Below are positions 18,640 to 26,505 of a stretch of DNA of 48,845 nucleotides, in pieces. The notes beneath the pieces were generated by a model. The model saw only the letters and a program-made list of their open reading frames with translations. It did no database searches and was not told the DNA's origin. Origin of the DNA: an uncultured Hyphomicrobium sp. (GTDB lineage Bacteria; Pseudomonadota; Alphaproteobacteria; Rhizobiales; Hyphomicrobiaceae); the NCBI RefSeq assembly GCF_902826555.1, contig NZ_CADEFI010000027.1:1-48845 (forward strand). Direction: 5' to 3'. Position numbers and translations under genes: made by a program. Each line of letters opens with the position of its first letter. Positions within the stretch are counted from its first letter, which is position 1.

Positions 18640-19050
18640 TCAGAGCGGGCGGCCCTTGCCGGTCAGCAGCCACTTGGGATCGAACCAGCGGTCGGCCGGG
18701 CCGTCATAGGGCAGCCGCGTGATGTCCCAGTGCATGATGTACTTCGCGTAGACGTCCCAAAGCGGAGGTCCGCCGCCGATGAAGACCACGCGATCGGCGA
18801 ACTCCGCGAGCACATCCTCGGGATTCTCGTGTGAGCGCGCGATGCGCAGCGTCATCTCCTTGGCGGCGAAGTCCGGTACGGCACCGATGGTCTTCGGGCC
18901 TGCGATCAGGACGTGGCCGCGCGTGATGTCGAAGAAGCGCTCCACATCGGCGCGGAACTCGGGCCGAGGATCGCCTTCCCACGGCAGCTCGCCCTTGAGC
19001 CCCATCTGGCCGCTCAACCCTATGGCGCAGATGCAGCGGATATCGGCCAT
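18640..19050 (-). CDS. Divergent dihydrofolate reductase
   Basis: 136 aa from the ATG at 19050 (147 aa if GTG 19083 is used). DHFR features are ICAIGLSGQMGLKGELPW at the N-terminus, an Asp in FRADVERF at the substrate-binding position (E. coli D27), and VVFIGGGPPLWDVY for the NADPH-binding loop. The usual GRxTWES is replaced by GPKTIGA, and the protein is about 20-25 residues shorter than typical FolA. Activity as the main DHFR is therefore not certain. The start is inferred from where homology begins; the ribosome-binding site is weak. It lies in the same direction as, and just downstream of, the hydrolase gene. Confidence 0.75.
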   Translation of the reverse strand: MADIRCICAIGLSGQMGLKGELPWEGDPRPEFRADVERFFDITRGHVLIAGPKTIGAVPDFAAKEMTLRIARSHENPEDVLAEFADRVVFIGGGPPLWDVYAKYIMHWDITRLPYDGPADRWFDPKWLLTGKGRPL

Positions 19051-19143
19051 GGCTTTTTCGCGGTCGCCCGCGCTCCTCATCACGTTGATGACAATCGCGA
19101 CTGGTAGTCGATCACTCGCGGTTGCTCAAGCCGCTCCGCGCAA

Positions 19144-20118
19144 CTATCGATCGAGGAAAGCGCCGAGCACGCTGAGGAGCACCTTCGGGCGCTCGTGCTG
19201 CGGCAGGTGATGACACTTCTCGAGCACGGCGAGGCGCCCTCGGGGCAGTGCGGCCGCGAGCTTGCGGCCAGAGCGCAACGAGACGATCGGGTCCTTGCGG
19301 CACCAGACCACGAGCACGGGCTCTCTCAACTCCCGATAGCGTTTGACGATCGCGTCGGTGTCGCGCTCGTTGACGATGGATCGCGCCGTGGCGAGGAAGG
19401 CCCGTGTCGCGTCGAGATTACGGTAAGGCTGGGCATAGCCGTCCACGATCTCGTCGCTCGGCTCGCGTCCGCCCATGGCCTCCTTGAGCAGGAACCGCGC
19501 GACATTCTTCGGCGGAACGACGGCCGCAACGGTGTCCGGGATCAGCGGCGTCAGAACGAGATCGAGGTATCTCGCCGTCGCGGCGGGAAGCGCGGGAGCA
19601 CTGATCACGACAATGCGCCGAATGCGCCCCGTTCCTTTGATGCCTTCGGCAAGCGCCGTGCGGAGCGCGACGGTGCCGCCGAACGAATGGCCGACGACGA
19701 TAAGGTCCTTGAGGTCCTGCTTGACGATGAAGCGGGCGACGAGGTCAGCCTGATCGTCGGCGGAGTAGGCGCCATCGTCGGGCTTTTCAGAGTGACCGAA
19801 GCCCTTGAGGTCGAGGGCAATGACGCGATGGCGCGCGGCGAGCGCCGGCAGAATCTCGCGCCAGGTGAAGATACTTTCGCCGAGGCCATGCAGCAGCAGG
19901 AGTGGCGGTCCCTGGCCATGCTCCTCGAAATAAAGGTTCACGGGCTGGCGACCGGGCGCCCCGACGGCAATGCGAACGCCGGGCAAGGCGCCGGCGCGTT
20001 CCTCGACCGTGGAGGCCTCCGAAGCCGGAGGGGCCGCGTCGCCAGCCGCTGGCGCGAACAGGCTCACGAGGCCTATTCCGGCCAACGCTGCCCGTCGCCA
20101 CCGTCGATCGTTCCTCAC
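19144..20118 (-). CDS. Exported alpha/beta hydrolase
   Basis: 324 aa. The signal peptide spans about 1-28. The alpha/beta hydrolase fold has LLLHGLGESIFTW (oxyanion region), nucleophile elbow VVGHSFGGT, acid Asp in CRKDPIVS and catalytic His in EKCHHLPQHE. A mobile cap lies at about 170-240. It is of the epoxide hydrolase/haloperoxidase-like or lactonase type; the substrate is unknown. I prefer the GTG at 20118, which has GGGAGGG 7 bases upstream, over the longer GTG at 20142. It is divergent from the mraZ promoter region. Confidence 0.82.
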   Translation of the reverse strand: MRNDRRWRRAALAGIGLVSLFAPAAGDAAPPASEASTVEERAGALPGVRIAVGAPGRQPVNLYFEEHGQGPPLLLLHGLGESIFTWREILPALAARHRVIALDLKGFGHSEKPDDGAYSADDQADLVARFIVKQDLKDLIVVGHSFGGTVALRTALAEGIKGTGRIRRIVVISAPALPAATARYLDLVLTPLIPDTVAAVVPPKNVARFLLKEAMGGREPSDEIVDGYAQPYRNLDATRAFLATARSIVNERDTDAIVKRYRELREPVLVVWCRKDPIVSLRSGRKLAAALPRGRLAVLEKCHHLPQHERPKVLLSVLGAFLDR

Positions 20119-20241
20119 CCGCCGTCCCTCCCGCTCTCGCACCCAATATCAGGCGCCAAACGGGCCGGAGGAAGGGCACGGCTGCGGGTTTCGGATGCAG
20201 ATCAAAGCCCAGAAATTGGGGTTTTCTAACCTGTGTATTCC

Positions 20242-20256
20242 TTAACGATCCATTGA
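20242..20256 (+). promoter_or_regulatory. CtrA-like half-matched box upstream of mraZ
   Basis: TTAA (20242-20245), 7 bases, TTGA (20253-20256): seven of eight bases of the alphaproteobacterial CtrA consensus TTAA-N7-TTAA. It directly abuts the MraZ repeats. Binding is inferred only. Confidence 0.4.
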
Positions 20257-20258
20257 CG

Positions 20259-20283
20259 CCCATATCGAACCATGGCATCCCAT
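20259..20283 (-). promoter_or_regulatory. MraZ box (three repeats, 10-base period)
   Basis: On the minus strand ATGGG, ATGGT and ATGGG occur at 20283-20279, 20273-20269 and 20263-20259, exactly 10 bases apart with 5-base spacers. This fits the known MraZ operator (TGGGN repeats separated by 5 bases). A TATAAG at 20283-20288 could be the -10 element, giving a start near 20295. MraZ is known to repress its own operon. Confidence 0.6.
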
Positions 20284-20293
20284 ATAAGCCCGA

Positions 20294-20420
20294 CCGCACC
20301 GGGCAAGGGCCCGTGGTCGTGGCGCCTGCTTCGAGAGAGGGCCGAAGCACGAGCGACCGCCACGGCCCAGCCGGGTGCGGAGGTAGACGGCGGGGCCCGT
20401 CGGGGCCCGTCTTCGTTTTT
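20294..20420 (+). ncRNA. Structured leader RNA upstream of mraZ (UpsM-like) with terminator
   Basis: Nested helices are visible. The outer stem is CCGCACC (20294-20300) with GGTGCGG (20374-20380). The middle stem is GGGCC.GTGG (20307-20316) with CCACGGCCC (20360-20368). The apical hairpin is GCTTCG (20328-20333) with CGAAGC (20343-20348). It ends in GGGCCC (20393-20398) GTCG GGGCCC (20403-20408) followed by CTTCGTTTTT, an intrinsic terminator. The first helix begins where transcription from TATAAG (20283) would start. Rhodobacter makes the sRNA UpsM from the mraZ 5' UTR by early termination; this has the same placement. Sequence homology was not tested. Confidence 0.55.
20393..20420 (+). terminator. 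Leader terminator / attenuator before mraZ
   Basis: A tandem 10-base repeat (CGGGGCCCGT twice, 20391-20410) folds as GGGCCC-GTCG-GGGCCC, followed by CTTCGTTTTT. It sits 64 bases before mraZ, so full-length mRNA must read through it. Confidence 0.55.
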
Positions 20421-20484
20421 GAAAGTCCTGCGAAGCGTTCCGGAAGCAGTCTTGTGGCGTTGAAGAGCGAGGCTCAAAAAGGGG

Positions 20485-20988
20485 ATGGACCGCTTTGTCT
20501 CGACATTCACCAACAAGATCGACGCCAAAGGGCGCGTCTCGATCCCAGCCCCTTTCCGCGCCGTTCTCGAGCGCGACGGCTACAGCCAAGGAAGCGCCGG
20601 GGGAATCTATTGCTACCCCTCGATCGATGCTCCGGCCCTTGATGCGGGCGGCGAAAGACTTGCAAAAAAGATCGACGGGCTTCTCGCGGGCCTGCCGGAC
20701 TATTCGGATGAGCGAGACGAGCTCTCTGTCGCGCTCTACGGCGACGTCCAGGTTCTCGGGATCGATGGGGACGGCCGTATCGTCCTTCCTGAAAGCCTTC
20801 GCCGTCACGCCGGTCTTCAGGATCACGTCACATTTGTCGGCCTTGGCGACAAGTTTCAGATCTGGGCCCCAGACGCCTTCGAAGAGCGCCGCGCCCGGGC
20901 CCGCGAAAAAGCTCAAGAACACAGAAAACTTTTCGGCGCGGGGAGCGGCCACCGCAGCGGCGGTGGCGACGAGGGGGCACGGGAATGA
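20485..20988 (+). CDS. mraZ: Transcriptional regulator MraZ
   Basis: 167 aa. Two AbrB-like MraZ half-domains are present, with the DxxxR motifs DAKGR (near residue 13) and DGDGR (near 95). MraZ binds TGGGN repeats and controls the dcw operon. The stop overlaps the rsmH start (ATGA). The first repeat carries an insertion of some 15 residues around [12 protein letters not shown] compared with E. coli MraZ (152 aa). The C-terminus is a charged Ala/Arg/Gly tail. It is the first gene of the dcw cluster. Confidence 0.96.
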   Translation: MDRFVSTFTNKIDAKGRVSIPAPFRAVLERDGYSQGSAGGIYCYPSIDAPALDAGGERLAKKIDGLLAGLPDYSDERDELSVALYGDVQVLGIDGDGRIVLPESLRRHAGLQDHVTFVGLGDKFQIWAPDAFEERRARAREKAQEHRKLFGAGSGHRSGGGDEGARE

Positions 20989-21977
20989 CGCCCCGGAGCA
21001 CCGGCGAGGGACCGGTGGACCGGGACGTGCGGGCACACATTCCCGTGCTCATCTCGGAAGTTCTGGAGCAGCTCCGGCCGGGGCCGCAAGAAACCTACAT
21101 TGACGGAACGTTCGGCGCGGGTGGCTACACTCGCGCCATTTTGCAGGCGGCACCCTGCCGTGTGATCGCCATCGAGCGCGATCCTACGGCCTTTGCCAAC
21201 GGGCAGGCGCTGGTCGCGGAATTCGGCGGGCGGCTCGTCTTGGCGCCCACCACCTTCAGCAACATGGAGCAGCCGGCACGCGAAGCCGGCCTGACGCACG
21301 TCGACGGCGTGGTGCTCGACATCGGCGTCTCGTCCATGCAGCTCGACGACCCGGAGCGCGGGTTCTCGTTCCTGCGCGACGGACCGCTCGACATGCGCAT
21401 GTCGCAGTCCGGGCCCTCCGCCGCCGACGTCGTCAATGGCGCGGAGGAAGAAGATCTCGCCGACATTCTCTACGAGCTCGGCGAGGAGCGGCGGTCGCGC
21501 GCGATCGCGCGGGCTATCGTCAAAGCGCGGGATGAGTCGCCCATCACGACGACCAAAGCGCTGGCACATATCGTCGAGCGCGTTCTCGGCCGGGCGCGGG
21601 GCGACGAAAAGCATCCGGCGACCCGCACCTTTCAGGCGTTGCGCATCCACGTCAACGACGAGCTCGGAGAGTTGAAGCGAGCGCTCGAGGCCGCCGAACG
21701 TCTGCTCAAACCGGGCGGACGGCTGGCGGCGGTTACGTTCCATTCCCTGGAGGACCGGATCGTCAAGCACTTCCTGCAGGAGCGCTCCGGAAAGACGGCT
21801 GGCGCCTCGCGCTATCTGCCGGAGCCGGCCGCGGCGGCGGATGCGCCAAGTTTCCGAATTGTTAACACTCGTGGCTTTACACCTAACGAAAAGGAAACGG
21901 ATGCAAATCCGAGAGCGCGATCGGCGCGGCTGCGTGTCGGCATCCGGACGGATGCACCCGCGTGGCACGGCAGCTAA
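20985..21977 (+). CDS. rsmH: 16S rRNA (cytosine1402-N4)-methyltransferase
   Basis: 330 aa. SAM motif I is [16 protein letters not shown]. Family motifs are [44 protein letters not shown] and the C-terminal [14 protein letters not shown]. It methylates N4 of C1402 of 16S rRNA in the ribosomal P site. Translation is probably coupled to mraZ through the ATGA overlap at 20985-20988. Length and motifs are standard. Confidence 0.97.
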   Translation: MTPRSTGEGPVDRDVRAHIPVLISEVLEQLRPGPQETYIDGTFGAGGYTRAILQAAPCRVIAIERDPTAFANGQALVAEFGGRLVLAPTTFSNMEQPAREAGLTHVDGVVLDIGVSSMQLDDPERGFSFLRDGPLDMRMSQSGPSAADVVNGAEEEDLADILYELGEERRSRAIARAIVKARDESPITTTKALAHIVERVLGRARGDEKHPATRTFQALRIHVNDELGELKRALEAAERLLKPGGRLAAVTFHSLEDRIVKHFLQERSGKTAGASRYLPEPAAAADAPSFRIVNTRGFTPNEKETDANPRARSARLRVGIRTDAPAWHGS

Positions 21978-22034
21978 CCCGTAGCGCCCTGTCCAAGGTC
22001 TTGACTTCGTTCGCCGTTGGTTGAGGTCGTTCCG

Positions 22035-22325
22035 ATGCACCCGCTTACCGTTTCGGCCGCGTTCCTGGCCATATCGAGCGCCTTCCTGCTCTACGGACTG
22101 AGCTACGACACACGCCAGCTCGAAGCGCGCGTCGCCGCGCAAGAGCGGCTCGCGGAAAGAGCCCGGTCCGACATCTCAGTGCTCAAGGCTGAGCGGGCCC
22201 ACCTCGCACGGCCCGCCCGAATCGAGCCGCTGGCGCGGGCGCAGGGGCTCGTGCCGTTGACGGACCAGCAGGTGGCGGACCAGGCAGCGGAAAGCACGAT
22301 TCGCACGGGGGCCATCGCCCGCTAG
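22035..22325 (+). CDS. ftsL: Cell division protein FtsL
   Basis: 96 aa. A short cytoplasmic start is followed by one TM helix (about residues 5-24, SAAFLAISSAFLLYGLSY), an Arg/Glu/Ala coiled coil (about 28-65, RQLEARVAAQERLAERAR and onwards) and a Pro-containing end. The identity follows from position between rsmH and ftsI, topology and length, as FtsL sequences are poorly conserved. FtsL joins FtsB and FtsQ and activates FtsWI. I use ATG 22035 (GAGG 9 bases upstream) instead of the TTG at 22017. A 15-base gap to ftsI. Confidence 0.88.
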   Translation: MHPLTVSAAFLAISSAFLLYGLSYDTRQLEARVAAQERLAERARSDISVLKAERAHLARPARIEPLARAQGLVPLTDQQVADQAAESTIRTGAIAR

Positions 22326-22340
22326 CTTCGGGGGACGTTC

Positions 22341-23996
22341 ATGAGCGGCGCAAACGGGCGGGGACAAGGAGCGGGCTCCAGCGCCGGGCTCAGAACCCGG
22401 CTCGTCATGCTCGGCATGGCGGCGCTTTTCGCGTGCGTTACCGGGCAGCTCGCGCGGCTCGCCGGGACGGCGGCGCCGGAGATGACGGTCACTCTCAACG
22501 AGCCGATGGCGCGCACCTACGTTCGGCCGGACATTCTCGACCGTGGCGGCCGGCTGCTGGCTACCGATATCGAAATGCCGTCGCTCTATGCCGATCCCTC
22601 GCTCGTACAAGGGATCGACGATGCGGCCGAGCAACTCGGCGCCGTTCTGCCGGACATCGATCAAGGCGAACTCCGCCGCTCGCTTTCCGACCGCAACAGG
22701 CGTTTCATCTGGCTGCGCCGCGGCGTTTCACCCAAGCTTGCGCAGAAAATCCACGACCTCGGCCTCCCGGGGCTCGAGTTTCGCACGGAGCTGAGGCGCG
22801 CCTATCCGCTCGAACGCCTGGCGGGACACGTGCTCGGATCCGTCAATATCGACAACAAGGGCGCAAGCGGCATCGAACGGGCCATCGACGAGACGATCGG
22901 AGTCGAAACCACCATTGGCGCGCCCGTCAACGCCGGCCTGCCGGTCAGGCTGACGCTCGACCTCGGCGTACAGCATGCGCTCGAGGACGAACTCAAAGCC
23001 GCCATGGCGCGCTACGAATCGAAGGGTGTCGCCGGACTCGTCATGGACGTGCACACCGGCGAGATGCTCGCCTCGGCGTCGCTACCCGGAGTTGATCCGG
23101 CGCGCAACGCGGAAGGGCTGGATCCGGAAAGGGCCGACAAGATCCAGGGAGGCGCCTATGAGCTCGGCTCGGTGTTCAAGATCCTGACCGTCGCCATGGC
23201 GCTCGACGGCGGTCGCGCGAAGCTCGACACCGTTCTCGACGTCACCAAGCCGCTGACCGCCGGGCCATTCACGATCAAGGATCTGCATTCGTCCGGGCGG
23301 CCTCTCACGGTGTCCGAGGTCTTCATTCACTCCTCCAACGTCGGCTCGGGGATGCTGGCGCTGGCCGAGGGGCCCGAGCGGCAAAAGGCTTTTCTCGAAA
23401 AGCTCGGACTCATGCGCGAAATGCGAACGGAAGTGGGGCCGGTCGCGGCGCCACAGATGGGGTCGCAGTTCGGCCGAGCGGAGCAGATCACGGTCGCGTA
23501 CGGGCACGGAATTGCGGTGGCACCGATCCAATTCGCGGCAGCGACGGCCGCCGTCATCAACGGCGGAACGGCCGTCACGCCGACGTACTTCAGGCGCGGG
23601 GGCGAGGCGTCGCCTTCCGCGCAGCGGGTCGTCAGCGAAGAAACCAGCCGGAGCCTCTGCGTGCTGCTTCGCCGCAACGTGACCGAAAGCGCGGGAACCG
23701 GAAAACGGGCCGATGTCCCCGGGTATCGGGTCGGGGGCAAGACGGGAACGGCGGAAATGCCGGGCCGCGGCGGATATCAGGAAAAGTCCGTCGTGTCGTC
23801 GTTCCTGGCGGCCTTCCCGATGGACGCTCCCCAGTATCTGGTCATGGTGCTCATCTTCGAGCCCAAAGGAACGGAAGCGGCGGCTGGCGAAATCCTGGCG
23901 GGTCGCAACGCTGCGCCAACCGCCGGGCGAGTCATCGGCCGTATCGCGCCGCTGCTCGGCGTCAAGCCGACGAATGACGTCGCTCAACTCGACTGA
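22341..23996 (+). CDS. ftsI: Peptidoglycan D,D-transpeptidase FtsI (PBP3)
   Basis: 551 aa class B penicillin-binding protein. An N-terminal TM helix (about 20-40) precedes the pedestal domain with RPDILDRGGRLLATDIEMPS. The transpeptidase motifs are SVFK (nucleophile S277), SSN (331-333) and KTGTAE (467-469). It cross-links septal peptidoglycan in the periplasm. GGGGGA lies 6 bases before the ATG. In most alphaproteobacteria murE follows directly; here the next gene is an unrelated acetyltransferase-like gene, 23 to 77 bases on depending on its start. Confidence 0.97.
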   Translation: MSGANGRGQGAGSSAGLRTRLVMLGMAALFACVTGQLARLAGTAAPEMTVTLNEPMARTYVRPDILDRGGRLLATDIEMPSLYADPSLVQGIDDAAEQLGAVLPDIDQGELRRSLSDRNRRFIWLRRGVSPKLAQKIHDLGLPGLEFRTELRRAYPLERLAGHVLGSVNIDNKGASGIERAIDETIGVETTIGAPVNAGLPVRLTLDLGVQHALEDELKAAMARYESKGVAGLVMDVHTGEMLASASLPGVDPARNAEGLDPERADKIQGGAYELGSVFKILTVAMALDGGRAKLDTVLDVTKPLTAGPFTIKDLHSSGRPLTVSEVFIHSSNVGSGMLALAEGPERQKAFLEKLGLMREMRTEVGPVAAPQMGSQFGRAEQITVAYGHGIAVAPIQFAAATAAVINGGTAVTPTYFRRGGEASPSAQRVVSEETSRSLCVLLRRNVTESAGTGKRADVPGYRVGGKTGTAEMPGRGGYQEKSVVSSFLAAFPMDAPQYLVMVLIFEPKGTEAAAGEILAGRNAAPTAGRVIGRIAPLLGVKPTNDVAQLD

Positions 23997-24073
23997 GCTT
24001 AACCCAATTCAAACGGCTCTTGGGGATAGTGGGGATCACCTTTCCGAACGAGTTGAAGGCGCATCTTTCCGCC

Positions 24074-25234
24074 ATGGACGACATCCAGATCGTATCCGGC
24101 GTCGACGGTATCGCGCGCCTGCGCTCGTGTTGGAGCAACGCCTGCGGCCGGGCCGGTGGCGCGGGAGCCTTCCAGCGGTTCGACCTCGTGCTCGAATCTG
24201 CCCAGCTCGCCCGACGCATCGGCTCGGAGCCTATCGTGGCCGTGCTGCGCCGCGGGGGCGAGCCTCGGTCGTTGCTTGCGCTTCGGCGCGAGCGCCTTTT
24301 CGGTGCGCGCACGGCCGTGCCGCTCGTCTATCCGCTGGCCCAATACACCGACATTGCCGGAGAAGCGATTACCCCGGACGACCTTGGCCGGCTGTGCAAC
24401 AGCCTGGCACTGACGGGGATCGACGTCATGCTGCTCAGAAAAGTGCGGCAGGATAGCGGGCTCTTCGCAGCGCTCGCCGCGTGCGCGCGGTCCCAGCGTT
24501 CCCAGGACATCGCTCATTATATCGACCTCGAAGCCTTCGGCACGTTCGCGGCCTATGATGCGTCGTTCTCCAGCCGGACACGCCGCAATCGCCGTCAACG
24601 GATGCAGCGCCTCGAATCCCACGCCGGCGCCGTGACGTTCGAGGTTCTGCGCGGTGACGAGGCAGCAACTGCGTTCGACACCGCGCTTGACTGGAAGCGC
24701 CGCTGGCTTGCCAATCGGGGCATGTCGAGCCCCGTTTTCGACGAGAGCGACTGGGAGCACTTATTGCGTTCCAACGTCTTGGCGGGTGCAGCCATCGTCA
24801 CCGCACTCAAGGCCGGAGCGACACCGCTCGCCATCGAAATCGGACTGCAGGACCGGCGCAGCTACATCGCCTACCTCGGCGCCTATGACGACGCTTTCAG
24901 CGCCTTCAGTCCCGGCCAGGAGCAAATGCTCCGCACCGTCTCCTGGTGTTTCGATCAGGGCTTCAAGCGCTACGATCTTCTAGCGCCCAGCGACGACTAC
25001 AAGCGCCATTGGGCGCGCGGCGACACCGGCGTCGCCATCGACGACTATGCGATCGCGCTCACGCATGTCGGGCGCGGAGTGGCCGAAGTCAGGCGTCATG
25101 TGCGGCCGCTGGCACGGGATATCTACCATCGTCTGCCGACCGAGATGCGCGTCGCCGGCGAGCGCTACGGCGTACCGGCGGCCGCCGTGGCGGCTGCAGC
25201 CGCAGCGGGTGCCGTGATCGCGGCGATCGAGTAG
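24074..25234 (+). CDS. GNAT/FemAB-like acyltransferase (Acetyltransf_6, BcsL/CelD type)
   Basis: 386 aa. The region about 150-330 is a double-GNAT/FemAB-like fold, with YDASFSSRTRRNRRQRMQRL and a later DDAFSAFSPGQEQMLRTVSW typical of the CelD/BcsL-like acetyltransferase family linked to cellulose or exopolysaccharide. FemAB proteins in other bacteria add amino acids to peptidoglycan peptides, so a wall role is possible from the position. The C-terminal 20 residues are Ala-rich and hydrophobic. The start is uncertain: ATG 24074, or GTG 24029 or TTG 24020 closer to ftsI. A hairpin follows at 25261. Confidence 0.75.
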   Translation: MDDIQIVSGVDGIARLRSCWSNACGRAGGAGAFQRFDLVLESAQLARRIGSEPIVAVLRRGGEPRSLLALRRERLFGARTAVPLVYPLAQYTDIAGEAITPDDLGRLCNSLALTGIDVMLLRKVRQDSGLFAALAACARSQRSQDIAHYIDLEAFGTFAAYDASFSSRTRRNRRQRMQRLESHAGAVTFEVLRGDEAATAFDTALDWKRRWLANRGMSSPVFDESDWEHLLRSNVLAGAAIVTALKAGATPLAIEIGLQDRRSYIAYLGAYDDAFSAFSPGQEQMLRTVSWCFDQGFKRYDLLAPSDDYKRHWARGDTGVAIDDYAIALTHVGRGVAEVRRHVRPLARDIYHRLPTEMRVAGERYGVPAAAVAAAAAAGAVIAAIE

Positions 25235-25260
25235 CGTCAAGCCAATGCTCAGAAAAGCTA

Positions 25261-25292
25261 GAACCACCGGCGAGCTTTGCCGCCGATGGTTC
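25261..25292. repeat. Inverted repeat after the GNAT-like gene
   Basis: GAACCA-C-CGGCG (25261-25272) pairs with CGCCG-A-TGGTTC (25281-25292) around an 8-base loop: 11 pairs, one mismatch. There is no T-run downstream; on the minus strand the following bases (TAGCTTTTCT) are more T-rich. It may be a weak terminator or processing site. Confidence 0.5.
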
Positions 25293-25485
25293 CTCCCCGC
25301 TTACGCATCGGCATCGATCGGGCGATGCCCAAGCGCTCAGGGTCTCGAAGGCACCCGGACGTAGGTTCGGGCGCTAGGCAGACCAAAATCGCGCTTGCCC
25401 GCATTGGGCGTCCTGCCCGATTGCAGCCGAGATCGATCTGTAGGAAGGCAGACGGCGCGCTTCAACGTCTAATGGGGTCTATCCA

Positions 25486-26097
25486 GTGGGCGACATCGGT
25501 GACGACTGGGGGAGTTTCGTGCGCGGCTATCGCGTGCGCCACGGGCTCAGCCAAGTTCACATGGCCTATCTCATGGGCGTTGCCCAGCGCACCATCTCGC
25601 GGTGGGAGCGCGGTGAGGACAGTCCGAGCGTGGCGCAGCAGAAGCGGCTGCGCGACCTGGGCTGGGAACCCGCGAGCTCGCTGTTCCGAGGCATTGCGGA
25701 TTCAATCACCTATTGCCCGGCGCCGCGCGCGCTTACTCGTACGCCGAGTTTGCGGCTGCAGAGACTTTCTGCGCCTGCCCTCGCCAAGCGCCCCTCGATG
25801 GCGGACTGGATCGGCCGCGACTTGGCACCGATCGCCTGCGGTGTGCTGGCTGAAATTCTCGACGATGCCGTGCTTCAACGCGCCATTGCCGCGGGGGAGA
25901 TCCAGAGCCTCGTCACAACGACCCGGAGCGTGCTGCGCACGGCGGAGCACGATTCGATCGGGCTTTACCGGACAACCATCACCTACTTCTTCCACGAGGG
26001 CACGCTGTACAACGACGCGATCGGTGTTCCCGCGCCGGATAACGCGGTGTGCGGCTATCGCGCCCAGCCGATGGACGAGTTCATTTTCGATCGTTAA
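25486..26097 (+). CDS. XRE-type helix-turn-helix regulator with PAS-like C-terminal region
   Basis: 203 aa. HTH_3 domain at about residues 8-60: YRVRHGLSQVHMAYLMGV, then the recognition helix QRTISRWERGED. After a Pro/Arg linker (about 75-100) comes a domain of about 100 aa (LAPIACGVLAEILDDAVLQRA to the end) that looks like a small ligand-binding or PAS-like fold. It is probably a transcription regulator; no targets are visible. The GTG start at 25486 has GGGG 9 bases upstream. Divergent or convergent partners are absent, as both neighbours run the same way. Confidence 0.72.
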   Translation: MGDIGDDWGSFVRGYRVRHGLSQVHMAYLMGVAQRTISRWERGEDSPSVAQQKRLRDLGWEPASSLFRGIADSITYCPAPRALTRTPSLRLQRLSAPALAKRPSMADWIGRDLAPIACGVLAEILDDAVLQRAIAAGEIQSLVTTTRSVLRTAEHDSIGLYRTTITYFFHEGTLYNDAIGVPAPDNAVCGYRAQPMDEFIFDR

Positions 26098-26505
26098 TCA
26101 GCCGGCCTCCGTTAAGGCTCAGTCCAACCGGGCGTGCCATCGCAGCCGCATGAAAATACGGGGCAGTTTGCTCGATAACGGCGTCAAAAGGAGATCGGCA
26201 CTCACGACCTACCTTCAGGTTGCAAGAAACGCATACGTTCTATCTCAACTCTTCCCCCTCCACATCGAGAGCGCGACATCGGTTTACCTAACCGCGGCTC
26301 AGTGTTTCGGAATGTTTATGCTAAGTGCAACTTTGACCACTTGACGATCGGGAACCGTTGTCGTCCGGTGCGTAAGCTTCCACTTGTTCAATTGGCTTGC
26401 TGGCACCGAATGGGGTTTTCGGCGCCTCTGCCACCTGCGCCGGCAAGCAGAACCAATCGGCGACTTTGGCTTCGGGATACGACAGCAATAGGCTTGCACT
26501 GGATC
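26098..26505. other. 408-base gap without a supported gene
   Basis: Visibly AT-richer than the surroundings. A 64-codon frame from ATG 26149 has no ribosome-binding site and no recognisable content. The reading frame of the following FkbM gene stays open back to 26302, but that part (LPLVQLACWHRMGF and similar) does not look like protein. TTTGACCACTTGACGATC near 26332 could contain a promoter. Nothing else seen. Confidence 0.4.

Noticed and set aside
20391-20410. Tandem 10-base repeat as a mobile or CRISPR-type repeat
   Set aside because: Only two adjacent copies, explained better as the two arms of a terminator hairpin.
26149-26344. 64-codon frame in the gap before the FkbM gene
   Set aside because: No ribosome-binding site and no recognisable sequence; overlaps a plausible promoter zone.
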